Shown piece after piece: positions 15,328 to 21,456 of a DNA stretch of 21,456 nt. Source of the stretch: JACPSX01 sp035288405 [NCBI: bacterium] (GTDB lineage Bacteria; JACPSX01). The translations under genes and the position numbers were made by a program. The notes beneath the pieces are model-generated. The model had not been told where the DNA came from. It ran no database searches and saw only the letters and a program-made list of their open reading frames with translations. Numbering within the stretch: the stretch's first letter is position 1; every line of letters starts with the position of its first letter. The DNA is taken from the NCBI GenBank assembly GCA_035288405.1, contig DATEAK010000312.1, positions 1 to 21,456 on the forward strand, given 5' to 3'.

Positions 15328-16350
15328 ATGATTGGCGAGTTGCTAGGGTTTTTCTCCAAAGATCTGGCCATTGATCTTGGAACCGCCAATACCCTTATCT
15401 TCATGAGGGGAAAGGGAATCATCCTCAACGAGCCTTCTGTTGTGGCCATCAACAAAGTGGACGGCAGGGTCATCGCCGTTGGGAAAGCCGCCAAGGCCAT
15501 GTACGGCAAAACACCGGATTCGATCGAGGCCATCCGCCCCATGAAAGACGGAGTCATCGCGGATTTTGATATCACCAAGAAAATGATCTCGCACTTTATC
15601 CGCAAGGTACTCAGTGGGAGGAATCTGTTCCCGCCCAAGGTTATCGTCTGCGTCCCTTCAGGAATCACACAGGTTGAAAAAAAGGCGGTCATCGACTCCT
15701 CCATGCAATCTGGAGCGCGCAAGGTTCACCTGATCGAGGAGCCCATGGCAGCGGCCATTGGGTCCAAACTCCCCATTCATGAGGCTCGGGGGAGCATGGT
15801 TATCGACATCGGCGGGGGAACCACGGAAGTGGCCGTTCTTTCCATGTCGGCCACGGCCTACAGCGAATCGACACGCGTGGCCGGCGATGAGATGGATGAA
15901 GCCATTATGCAGCACATTCGGCGCATCCTGAACATCCAAATCGGTCCTTTCGAGGCGGAACGAGTGAAAATGGAAATTGGCTCTGCTTCTCCGCTGCGCC
16001 AGCGCTTACAGACACAGGTAAGAGGAAGGGATCTGATTCGTGGTGTGCCCGTAACTTTTTCGGTCGATGACAGCTTCATACGACAAGCTCTCAACGAACC
16101 TGTAAAGGCCATTGTAGAATCCACCAGACGCGCGCTTGAGAAGACCTCACCTGAACTGGCCGCAGACATCATTGAGAGAGGTATTGTTCTTGCCGGAGGG
16201 GGGGCTCTTCTGAAGGGTCTTGGGCCACGTCTCCACCAGGAGACAGGGCTCCCGATCTTCAGGGCTAAAGATCCGCTGACCGCTATCGTACGGGGAACCG
16301 GAGAAGTTTTGGAAAACTTTAAAATGCTGGGGAAGGTTTGTATCAACTAA
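15328..16350 (+). CDS. mreB: Rod shape-determining actin homologue MreB
   Basis: 340 residues, typical for MreB. Phosphate-1 region DLAIDLGTANTLIFMRGKG near residues 12-30; EEPMAAAIG and DIGGGTTEVAVLS for the connect-1 and phosphate-2 loops; the adenosine motif as GIVLAGGGALLKGLGPRL near 285-302. MreB polymerises under the inner membrane and directs sidewall peptidoglycan synthesis by the elongasome. AGGGGAG and AAGG precede the ATG, overlapping the end of the GAF-GGDEF gene. Unusually, mreC and mreD do not follow; the next gene encodes an unrelated-looking membrane protein. Confidence 0.97.
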   Translation: MIGELLGFFSKDLAIDLGTANTLIFMRGKGIILNEPSVVAINKVDGRVIAVGKAAKAMYGKTPDSIEAIRPMKDGVIADFDITKKMISHFIRKVLSGRNLFPPKVIVCVPSGITQVEKKAVIDSSMQSGARKVHLIEEPMAAAIGSKLPIHEARGSMVIDIGGGTTEVAVLSMSATAYSESTRVAGDEMDEAIMQHIRRILNIQIGPFEAERVKMEIGSASPLRQRLQTQVRGRDLIRGVPVTFSVDDSFIRQALNEPVKAIVESTRRALEKTSPELAADIIERGIVLAGGGALLKGLGPRLHQETGLPIFRAKDPLTAIVRGTGEVLENFKMLGKVCIN

Positions 16351-16393
16351 GGATTTGTTGCATACCCTTTCTCCCAGTTTTGGACATAACGTT

Positions 16394-17263
16394 ATGAATT
16401 CGGCAGGAGTTACCCGAAATTTTCAGGATGCCTGTCAACTGGTCGCAAAAGAGAGGAAAATTTTCGTCCCTCCACTCCTGCTCTTCGCCGTCAATACCCT
16501 TTTCCTCTTCCCCCTTTGGAGAACGGGATCACCGAACCCAGTTGTCGACTCAAGCCCGGTCGCCCTCCTGGTCGTTAATTTGCTGGTTTTTATATTCACC
16601 ATCCTTCAGTACGGATGGCTTTTTGCCCTGATCACTTCCCTGGTTCAGCAGCGCCCCCTCGAATTGCGGCAATCGATGGCCAAAGCGCTGCCACTGAGCG
16701 TTCACATGTTCGCCTTGGGAATCTGCATTTCAATCCTGCTGACGGTTCTCTGGTTACTTTCCAGCAGCCTTTTTGCTATTGAAATCGCTTCCTTCAGACT
16801 CATCCGAGGGCTCTCAGGGCTATCCATGTACCTGGCCCTGTTCGGACTTTTCGTCGGTTTCCTTCTCACTGGGATTCTAGTCATTGCAATCCTTTTCCTC
16901 TTGCTGGCTTCTCCGTTCGCAGGTCCGGTTCTGGCCTTGGAGCGTGTGGGTCCTCTGGCAGCACTAAAGATTGTCCTGCTTTTTGTAAAGAGCCATCTCC
17001 TTTTTGCTTTGGGCATGGCCTGTCTTTCCGGTTTCATTTTCCTCTTCTCTTTGCTTCCTCTCTGCGTCCTCCTACTCCTCAAGGGAGCAGATTGGCTGCC
17101 CCAGGCTATCCGGCAATCCTCCCCTCTGTACCTGTTCGCGAGTCAGATCTACAGCCTTTTTCTGATGGGAATTTCTACCCTGGTCCTGGTCTCCTATAGT
17201 CTTGGATATTCCCGCCAAAGCGCCAGAATCAACCCAACTCCATCCCAAGAGCCGAGCCAGTAA
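16394..17263 (+). CDS. Multi-span inner-membrane protein of unknown function
   Basis: 289 residues from the ATG at 16394. A TTG at 16355 or 16358, just after AAGGA, would add 12-13 residues and is a fair alternative because the ATG has no SD. About six hydrophobic spans are visible, for example IFVPPLLLFAVNTLFLFPLW, LLVVNLLVFIFTILQYGWLF and LVIAILFLLLASPFAGPVLA. The N-terminus (NFQDACQLVAKERKIF) and the pattern of paired helices resemble DUF4013-type bacterial membrane proteins; this is a loose resemblance. It is 43 bases after mreB. Its last 35 bases overlap the end of the convergent GT9 gene. Confidence 0.75.
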   Translation: MNSAGVTRNFQDACQLVAKERKIFVPPLLLFAVNTLFLFPLWRTGSPNPVVDSSPVALLVVNLLVFIFTILQYGWLFALITSLVQQRPLELRQSMAKALPLSVHMFALGICISILLTVLWLLSSSLFAIEIASFRLIRGLSGLSMYLALFGLFVGFLLTGILVIAILFLLLASPFAGPVLALERVGPLAALKIVLLFVKSHLLFALGMACLSGFIFLFSLLPLCVLLLLKGADWLPQAIRQSSPLYLFASQIYSLFLMGISTLVLVSYSLGYSRQSARINPTPSQEPSQ

Positions 17264-18245
17264 CTATTCCGTATAACGTTTCTTCGACTTTTCGCCAGAC
17301 GGTTTCCACTTCCAGCCCGCAGAGGTCTGCGGGCTCTCCCGGCCGAACCAGAGGAGTGAGGATCACCACACTCTCCCCTCTGGGTCCCCACACAGCGGGA
17401 TCAGTGACACCGAACAGAGCGATGGCCGGAACCCCGAGAGCAGCTGCCAAATGTGTAATTCCCGAATCGTTGCCCAGGTAAAGTTGGCAGTGCGCCAGGA
17501 CGCCAGTCACGGCACTTAATGAAAGATTGGACAAGACGGGAAATCTTCCCCGAGAGAGATTTCGGGTCCAGGAAGCCATTTCACCCGACTCGACCTCACC
17601 TAAAAAAACAATCGGGGTTGCCCGCCGACGCTCCAAACATCTCCGAATGATTTCCGCAAAATGATCCAGGGACCAGTTCTTCCGGGGACTGCCGCTACCC
17701 GGATGAATGGCGAGCAAGGGGCGACTCGGAGGAAGGTGTAAATCTTTAAGGATCCCCTCTCCTAATAGCAGGTCGGCCTTTCCAGGAAGGACATTCGGTA
17801 ACAGGGACGCGGGCGGGATATCATGTTCTCCGAGTTGCAAGATCAAGTGATCACTGACATGAACAGACTCCCCCACAGGAGGAAAAGGAGAAATGAACTT
17901 CACATGGGTAAACCCATACTGGCCCAGTTGGGACCGGATGATTCCCTCTGGATCGACTCCAACATAATAGATTTCGTCAAATGAACCGAGGAATTCCCGG
18001 CTCGCTGAAGAAATCTTCCCTCCGGATGTGTAAAGACCCGAAAGGTTAAACGCCTCCAGCTCATGAATTCGGCTTAGCCAACCTGTCGCTCCTGCAACGA
18101 TCGACCACAAATGGGCAGGCCCAAGGACTTCGAGATCGGCTTGGGGATGGAGTTGTTTGAGAGCGATCAGGAACGGGAGGGAAAGGATCAAATCGCCCAG
18201 TGCCCCACGGCGCACAACAAGCAATCTTTGGATTCGGCAGTTCAT
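17229..18245 (-). CDS. Glycosyltransferase family 9, heptosyltransferase-like
   Basis: 338 residues from the ATG at 18245. The N-terminal lobe has LLVVRRGALGDLILSLPFLI, the GT9 acceptor-side motif. The C-terminal lobe has HPGSGSPRKNWSLDHFAEII and GNDSGITHLAAALGVPAIAL followed by FGVTDPAVWGPRG, the ADP-sugar binding region of heptosyltransferases. It probably adds a heptose or similar sugar to LPS core or another glycolipid on the cytoplasmic face. The ATG overlaps the stop of the preceding TPR tail (TGATG) and has no SD, so it may depend on translational coupling to a gene that is now broken. No other LPS genes are in the window. Confidence 0.9.
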   Translation of the reverse strand: MNCRIQRLLVVRRGALGDLILSLPFLIALKQLHPQADLEVLGPAHLWSIVAGATGWLSRIHELEAFNLSGLYTSGGKISSASREFLGSFDEIYYVGVDPEGIIRSQLGQYGFTHVKFISPFPPVGESVHVSDHLILQLGEHDIPPASLLPNVLPGKADLLLGEGILKDLHLPPSRPLLAIHPGSGSPRKNWSLDHFAEIIRRCLERRRATPIVFLGEVESGEMASWTRNLSRGRFPVLSNLSLSAVTGVLAHCQLYLGNDSGITHLAAALGVPAIALFGVTDPAVWGPRGESVVILTPLVRPGEPADLCGLEVETVWRKVEETLYGIVTGSALGMELG

Positions 18246-18479
18246 CAATGGTTTTGGAGCAGGTCGCCGATGCGGCAGATGAAATCTCCCTCAGGGAGTA
18301 GTGCGCGGGCTTCCTCCAAGGCATCGGGGAACCGAGCCCGGTTGTCAGCCTGTTGGTACGCGAGTCCTAGATGAAAACAAACCTCCCCCGAAAATTCCGG
18401 GAGTCAGCACCCTTCCCCGTCGGAGGAACTCGCTCCCCCTCAGAGAGAATGGGTGGAACCAGAGTCCGGATGCGTCAAA
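18245..18479 (-). pseudogene. TPR protein C-terminal remnant, frameshifted
   Basis: Two frames join into a TPR-like tail. The first (about 18479-18407) reads SGLWFHPFSLRGSEFLRRGR. The second (18403-18245) reads LPEFSGEVCFHLGLAYQQ, then DALEEARALLPEGDF, and ends LLQNH. The second segment has the A/L/Y spacing of a tetratricopeptide repeat. The two lie one frame apart near 18405, where a TGA interrupts the second frame. The TGA at 18247-18245 overlaps the GT9 ATG, as expected of an operon partner. No start codon or upstream repeats remain, and the fragment abuts the aldolase/phosphatase remnant. Confidence 0.5.
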
Positions 18480-19433
18480 CCCACAATTTTTCCGGCTCCC
18501 GGCCCTTGTTGCTGGCAAATTGCCTGTGAAGACGCTCCCGCCTTTCTTTCCATCCTTCCTGAGTACTCCAGTTCATCTTCGGGCAGGGTAGCCGGCTGTC
18601 TGACTCCGTGGGCGGCCCGGAACTGGACTATAAGGGAGGATGCTTGTTGCCGGACCCAATCCCAGGGAGTCCCGAGAGAGAACTGGTCTGAGACGGCTCC
18701 AATACGTCCCGAATGGATGTTGATGCTCAAAGTCACAGCAGGAAGAATCGGCCCTGACCAAAACGAGGTTTGCCAGTTAATCGGGACGGGCAAAATGTGC
18801 AGATTGTGGCTGCCCCGGCAATCTCCCGGCACGGTGGGACAGTTGGCCCATGGAGAAGTAATCTCGCCGGGGGCAGGCCAATCCGACTGTGCAAAAGCCA
18901 AAAGAACCGGATCATCTTTGCCGCCGTAGACAAACCCCTTTTTCGTTTTGATATTACGCAGACGCTCGGCGGACACAACGTAACCGAGCTCTTCCTTTTC
19001 CCCCTTTTCAGTCCGGCTATAGATTCGGGCCACGACAAACCGGGAGGATCGCGTCAAAGCTTCAATGTCAAAGAGATCTTCCGGAGCGCGCAACGTAATC
19101 ACCCGCTCCCCGGCACGGCCCAGCTCCTCCATCCTGGACTCTAACCCTTTCTCGTCCCTCGGGTGAACGCCGCTCTCAACAGCTTGGGCCTTAGTGTCCA
19201 GGTCGACAATGTCGAAAATGTATCCTCGCTTCATGCGGGAAGCGGCAATGGCCAGACCCGTATTGAAGCGAGGCTGGAGGTACGCACCGACGGCGTAATA
19301 ATTAAAGGCCGGAGGCTCTGTCTTGTCTGCAAAGGATAAGAAAACCGTTTGAGAGGGGTTGTGCGACCTGACCGGTAAGGGAAGAGTAACGGACGCAGGC
19401 CCTGCGCCTTTCAAATTTCCTGTAAAGGAATCC
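18475..19433 (-). pseudogene. Fructose-1,6-bisphosphate aldolase/phosphatase, truncated and frameshifted
   Basis: About 310 residues match the bifunctional archaeal/deep-bacterial FBP aldolase/phosphatase by pattern. They include DSFTGNLKGAGP, FADKTEPPAFN, the Schiff-base segment YGGKDDPVLLAFAQS (the Tyr-x-x-Lys of the aldolase site), RGSHNLHILPVP and LPEDELEYSG. About the first 110-120 residues, which carry the phosphatase metal ligands in known structures, are absent. The open frame instead begins inside an oxidoreductase fragment. Near 18545-18558 the natural C-terminus (WKERRERLHRQFASN.., TGA at 18477-18475) lies one frame away from the long ORF, which runs on to 18440. The enzyme cannot be functional as read. 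Gene decay and assembly error are both possible. Confidence 0.72.
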
Positions 19434-19617
19434 GCCAGCATATCCGTCAATCGGGTGAACATTCTGGGAACTCCCAGGGCCCGCGTCGTCGACTGGCCGG
19501 CTTCTTGGCCTCTCTGGCATAACCCAACCACCTCAACATCGGGAAGCTGCTGAAATCCCAAATGTGGCGTTGCCCGAAATTCCCTCCCACCACACCAATA
19601 CGAATTTTCCCTTCCAT
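19434..19617 (-). pseudogene. N-terminal fragment of a Gfo/Idh/MocA-type oxidoreductase, frameshifted
   Basis: ATG at 19617 with AAGGGG 8 bases upstream. It reads MEGKIRIGVVGGNFGQRHI, the start of a Rossmann NAD(P)-binding domain. The expected continuation GFQQLPDVEVVGLCQRG, then ALGVPRMFTRLTDML, is in the -1 frame from about 19561, as if one T had been lost from a T-run. Near 19436 the sequence passes directly into the aldolase/phosphatase body (TDML/ADSFTGN). The glycine loop also looks one residue short (VGGNFG rather than VGxGNFG). The remaining 270 or so residues of the oxidoreductase are missing. It lies 76 bases after murQ in the same direction. Confidence 0.6.
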
Positions 19618-19693
19618 GAAGATTTCCCCTTAAGAACAGAGGACAATATTCGTCCGCAACGTTTCCAGGTTCCCCAAACGGCTGGAGACTGAC

Positions 19694-20557
19694 TCAATGG
19701 GTAGGCCGATTTTTCTTGCTAGGGGACTTGCGAAGAGGGGACGCCTCCCTACGGAGAGCCATGCGGACCGAATAACCGGACTTCCGCAAAAGTTCGTCAG
19801 CTTCCCGATCATCAACTCCGAGAAGAGCTTTAAGAATCTGGCGCGACCTCCGGCGTAGCTTCTGACTACCAGCTTTGAGATCCACCATTAAATTCCCGTG
19901 GACCTTGCCAAGTTTTACCATAACCGTAGTACTAATCATGTTGAGGACCATCTTTTGTGCCGTACCGGCTTTCAGACGAGTGGAACCGGCAATGACTTCG
20001 GGCCCTACGGACGTGACAATGGAAATGTCAGCCAGTGAAACCAGAGGAGATTTCGGGTTACAGGTAAGCGCTATGGTAGGAGCGCCTTGTCCCCGGGTAT
20101 ACTCCAGAGCCCTGACCACAAAAGGGGCAATGCCGCTCGCCGAGATTCCCAGCACCACATCCTTTCGTCCCAGTTTTCGTCTCTTGAGAGCCCGAACGGC
20201 CTCCCGAACATTGTCTTCTGCTCCTTCGACTGCCTTCCAAAGAGCCGTTCGTCCCCCGGCAACGATCGCCTGAACCATGCCTTCCGGAACCCCAAAGGTG
20301 GGCGGGCACTCCGCTGCATCGATCGCTGCCAGCCGTCCGCTGGTTCCAGCCCCTACGTAAAGAAGTCTTCCCCCAGCAGCCATTGCCTTGATGATAACCT
20401 CAACTGCGCGGGCAATTCGTGGAATTTCCTTTTTCACAGCATAGGCTACTCGCCTATCTTCCCGATTCATAACCTCTAGGATATCGGACACCCGCCATCG
20501 ATCCAGATTCACAGTTCCTGCATGAGGTTGCTCAGTTACGACACCATCCCACTTCAT
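19694..20557 (-). CDS. murQ: N-acetylmuramic acid 6-phosphate etherase
   Basis: 287 residues with a single SIS domain. The enzyme cleaves the D-lactyl ether of MurNAc-6-phosphate to GlcNAc-6-phosphate in cytoplasmic murein recycling. Diagnostic segments are GRLLYVGAGTSGRLAAIDAA (63-82), then ECPPTFG with Glu83, and KAVEGAEDN with Glu114. These align with the catalytic Glu pair known for E. coli MurQ. SASG and AGSTRLKAGTAQKMVLNMIS complete the sugar-phosphate site. GGGAGGG lies 9-10 bases upstream. Its ATG also overlaps the stop of a 59-codon ORF (ATGA). No anmK or MurNAc-PTS gene is in the window. Confidence 0.96.
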   Translation of the reverse strand: MKWDGVVTEQPHAGTVNLDRWRVSDILEVMNREDRRVAYAVKKEIPRIARAVEVIIKAMAAGGRLLYVGAGTSGRLAAIDAAECPPTFGVPEGMVQAIVAGGRTALWKAVEGAEDNVREAVRALKRRKLGRKDVVLGISASGIAPFVVRALEYTRGQGAPTIALTCNPKSPLVSLADISIVTSVGPEVIAGSTRLKAGTAQKMVLNMISTTVMVKLGKVHGNLMVDLKAGSQKLRRRSRQILKALLGVDDREADELLRKSGYSVRMALRREASPLRKSPSKKNRPTH

Positions 20558-20733
20558 CGCAGACTTCCCTCCCGCAGTGGACCGGACTCTTTCCCACTCA
20601 CTTGGAACCCCTTAGCCCAGGGAACGGAAGATCCCATGTCCGCCAGAGATCTTTGGAATACCATGGCGCCGAAACCACCAAGGAATTTCCGTCTAGCCGT
20701 CCGTTGTAGAGACTGTCTCTCAATCGTCTCCAT
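20554..20733 (-). CDS. Hidden 59-residue ORF between thiI and murQ
   Basis: The ATG at 20733 shares one base with the thiI stop (TAATG). Its TGA at 20556-20554 overlaps the murQ ATG (ATGA). This exact fit at both ends is the main evidence. The product starts METIERQSLQRTARRKFLGG and contains FGAMVFQRSLADMG, then a Gly/Ser/Pro-rich tail ending PLREGSLR. It is basic at the N-terminus and has no clear membrane span. I recognise no family. It may be a real small protein or simply an open frame that carries ribosomes from thiI to murQ. Confidence 0.42.
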   Translation of the reverse strand: METIERQSLQRTARRKFLGGFGAMVFQRSLADMGSSVPWAKGFQVSGKESGPLREGSLR

Positions 20734-21456
20734 TACGGAAAAACAAATTCTCTCAGCACAGCCCCCGTAACCCCCTCCTGGACCAAACTCTCAAGATCCA
20801 TCCGTTCCTCCACACGCGCCATCTCGTGAGCCGTCGCATGGGTTGTCGGGTTCTTGGGAATGAAGAGTTGACAGCAATCCTGGTCAGGAAGGATAGAAAT
20901 CTCAAAGGTCCCTATAGATCTCGCCTGGCCTGCAATCTCCGATTTATCCATCCCAATCAAGGGGCGAAAGATCGGCAGTGTAGCCACTGCCTCAACCACC
21001 GCTAGATTTTCCAGAGTCTGGGACGAAACTTGGGCCAAACTGTCCCCAGTGACCAGAGCCTTGGCACCCCGGTCTCTGGCGATGATCTCGGCAATGCGGA
21101 CCATGAGGCGTCGGTAGAGGAGAATTCGATAGGGTGCTGGAGCGGTGAGGACAACCTGGCGTTGAATTTCCCCAAAGGGGACCAGAAAAAGTTCGGAGGT
21201 ATACTGGTGTCGGGTCAGCAATTCCACCAGTTCTACGGCTTTTTCCTGGGAAGCCCGACTGAGAAAAGGAGAGCTATGAAAGTGAATGAACAGGACCCGG
21301 CAGCCCCGCTTCATCATACGGTACGCTGCCACCGGAGAGTCAATCCCCCCTGAAAGAAGGCATGTCACTGTGCCGCTTATGCCAACCGGCAACCCCCCGG
21401 GCCCGCTCGCTTTGTTCAGGTAGACATAGGAGTTCTTGGGCATCAATTCGATGAAG
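20733..21456 (-). CDS. thiI: tRNA 4-thiouridine synthase ThiI, C-terminal part (5' end off window)
   Basis: The frame is open to the right window edge, so the N-terminal ferredoxin-like/THUMP part is outside. Visible are the GPGGLPVGISGTVTCLLSGG lead-in and the PP-loop SGGIDSPVAAYRMMKRG, which adenylates U8 of tRNA. LVTGDSLAQVSSQTLENL and the cysteine segment DQDCCQLFIPKNPTTHA follow. The protein ends soon after, so the rhodanese extension of enterobacterial ThiI is missing, as in most bacteria. Sulfur would come from a dedicated cysteine desulfurase not seen here. It probably also feeds thiazole synthesis in some lineages. Its stop overlaps the next small ORF, which leads to murQ. Confidence 0.95.
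   Translation of the reverse strand, partial: FIELMPKNSYVYLNKASGPGGLPVGISGTVTCLLSGGIDSPVAAYRMMKRGCRVLFIHFHSSPFLSRASQEKAVELVELLTRHQYTSELFLVPFGEIQRQVVLTAPAPYRILLYRRLMVRIAEIIARDRGAKALVTGDSLAQVSSQTLENLAVVEAVATLPIFRPLIGMDKSEIAGQARSIGTFEISILPDQDCCQLFIPKNPTTHATAHEMARVEERMDLESLVQEGVTGAVLREFVFP

Noticed and set aside
18440-19561. Treating this frame as an intact 373-residue gene
   Set aside because: It starts inside a Rossmann fragment from a TTG, lacks the aldolase/phosphatase N-terminus, and runs past the natural C-terminus in the wrong frame.

Overview
The window reads as about 21.5 kb of chromosome from a Gram-negative-type (diderm), free-living bacterium of moderate GC. It carries an outer-membrane-directed TamB-like protein, MreB, a heptosyltransferase-like GT9 enzyme and peptidoglycan-salvage enzymes. 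There are no transposases, phage genes, tRNAs, rRNAs or CRISPR arrays. The archaeal-type fructose-bisphosphate aldolase/phosphatase remnant and the membrane pyrophosphatase suggest a deep-branching, possibly anaerobic or energy-limited lineage. I cannot name the phylum with confidence.

Left part (1-5640). The minus strand carries a TamB-like giant (3' end just off the window) behind pssA. About 300 bases upstream of pssA lies a 31-codon, extremely basic small gene (5334-5429) with a near-perfect Shine-Dalgarno. It is transcribed from one side of a compact divergent promoter whose other side drives the membrane pyrophosphatase gene hppA.

Centre-left (5639-11001), plus strand. The order is hppA, a DUF502 membrane protein, a 36-residue single-span membrane protein, an NDP-sugar nucleotidyltransferase and an APH-fold sugar kinase. 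The last two resemble the MurU/AmgK pair that turns cell-wall MurNAc into UDP-MurNAc. An Mrp/ApbC Fe-S carrier ATPase lies convergent to them (11065-12144, minus).

Centre-right (12460-17263), plus strand. Two microORFs are stop/start coupled to a low-molecular-weight protein tyrosine phosphatase. Next comes an unrecognised 121-residue helical protein behind a strong promoter. Then follow a GAF-GAF-GGDEF protein with a ruined GGDEF signature, MreB 6 bases later (without mreC/mreD), and a multi-span membrane protein.

Right part (21456-17229), minus strand. The order is thiI (partial), a hidden 59-residue ORF coupled by overlap to both neighbours, and murQ. A 1.4 kb stretch of broken and fused genes follows: the N-terminus of a Gfo/Idh/MocA oxidoreductase, the body of a fructose-1,6-bisphosphate aldolase/phosphatase and the tail of a TPR protein. 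It contains at least three frame breaks. Last is a GT9 glycosyltransferase whose start overlaps the stop of the TPR tail.

The common theme is envelope biology: outer-membrane assembly, phospholipid synthesis, cell shape, and murein salvage by both the AmgK/MurU-like and the MurQ routes. The most unusual items are the tiny basic gene in the divergent promoter, the several overlap-coupled microORFs, the degenerate GGDEF protein adjacent to mreB, and the mosaic pseudogene block.
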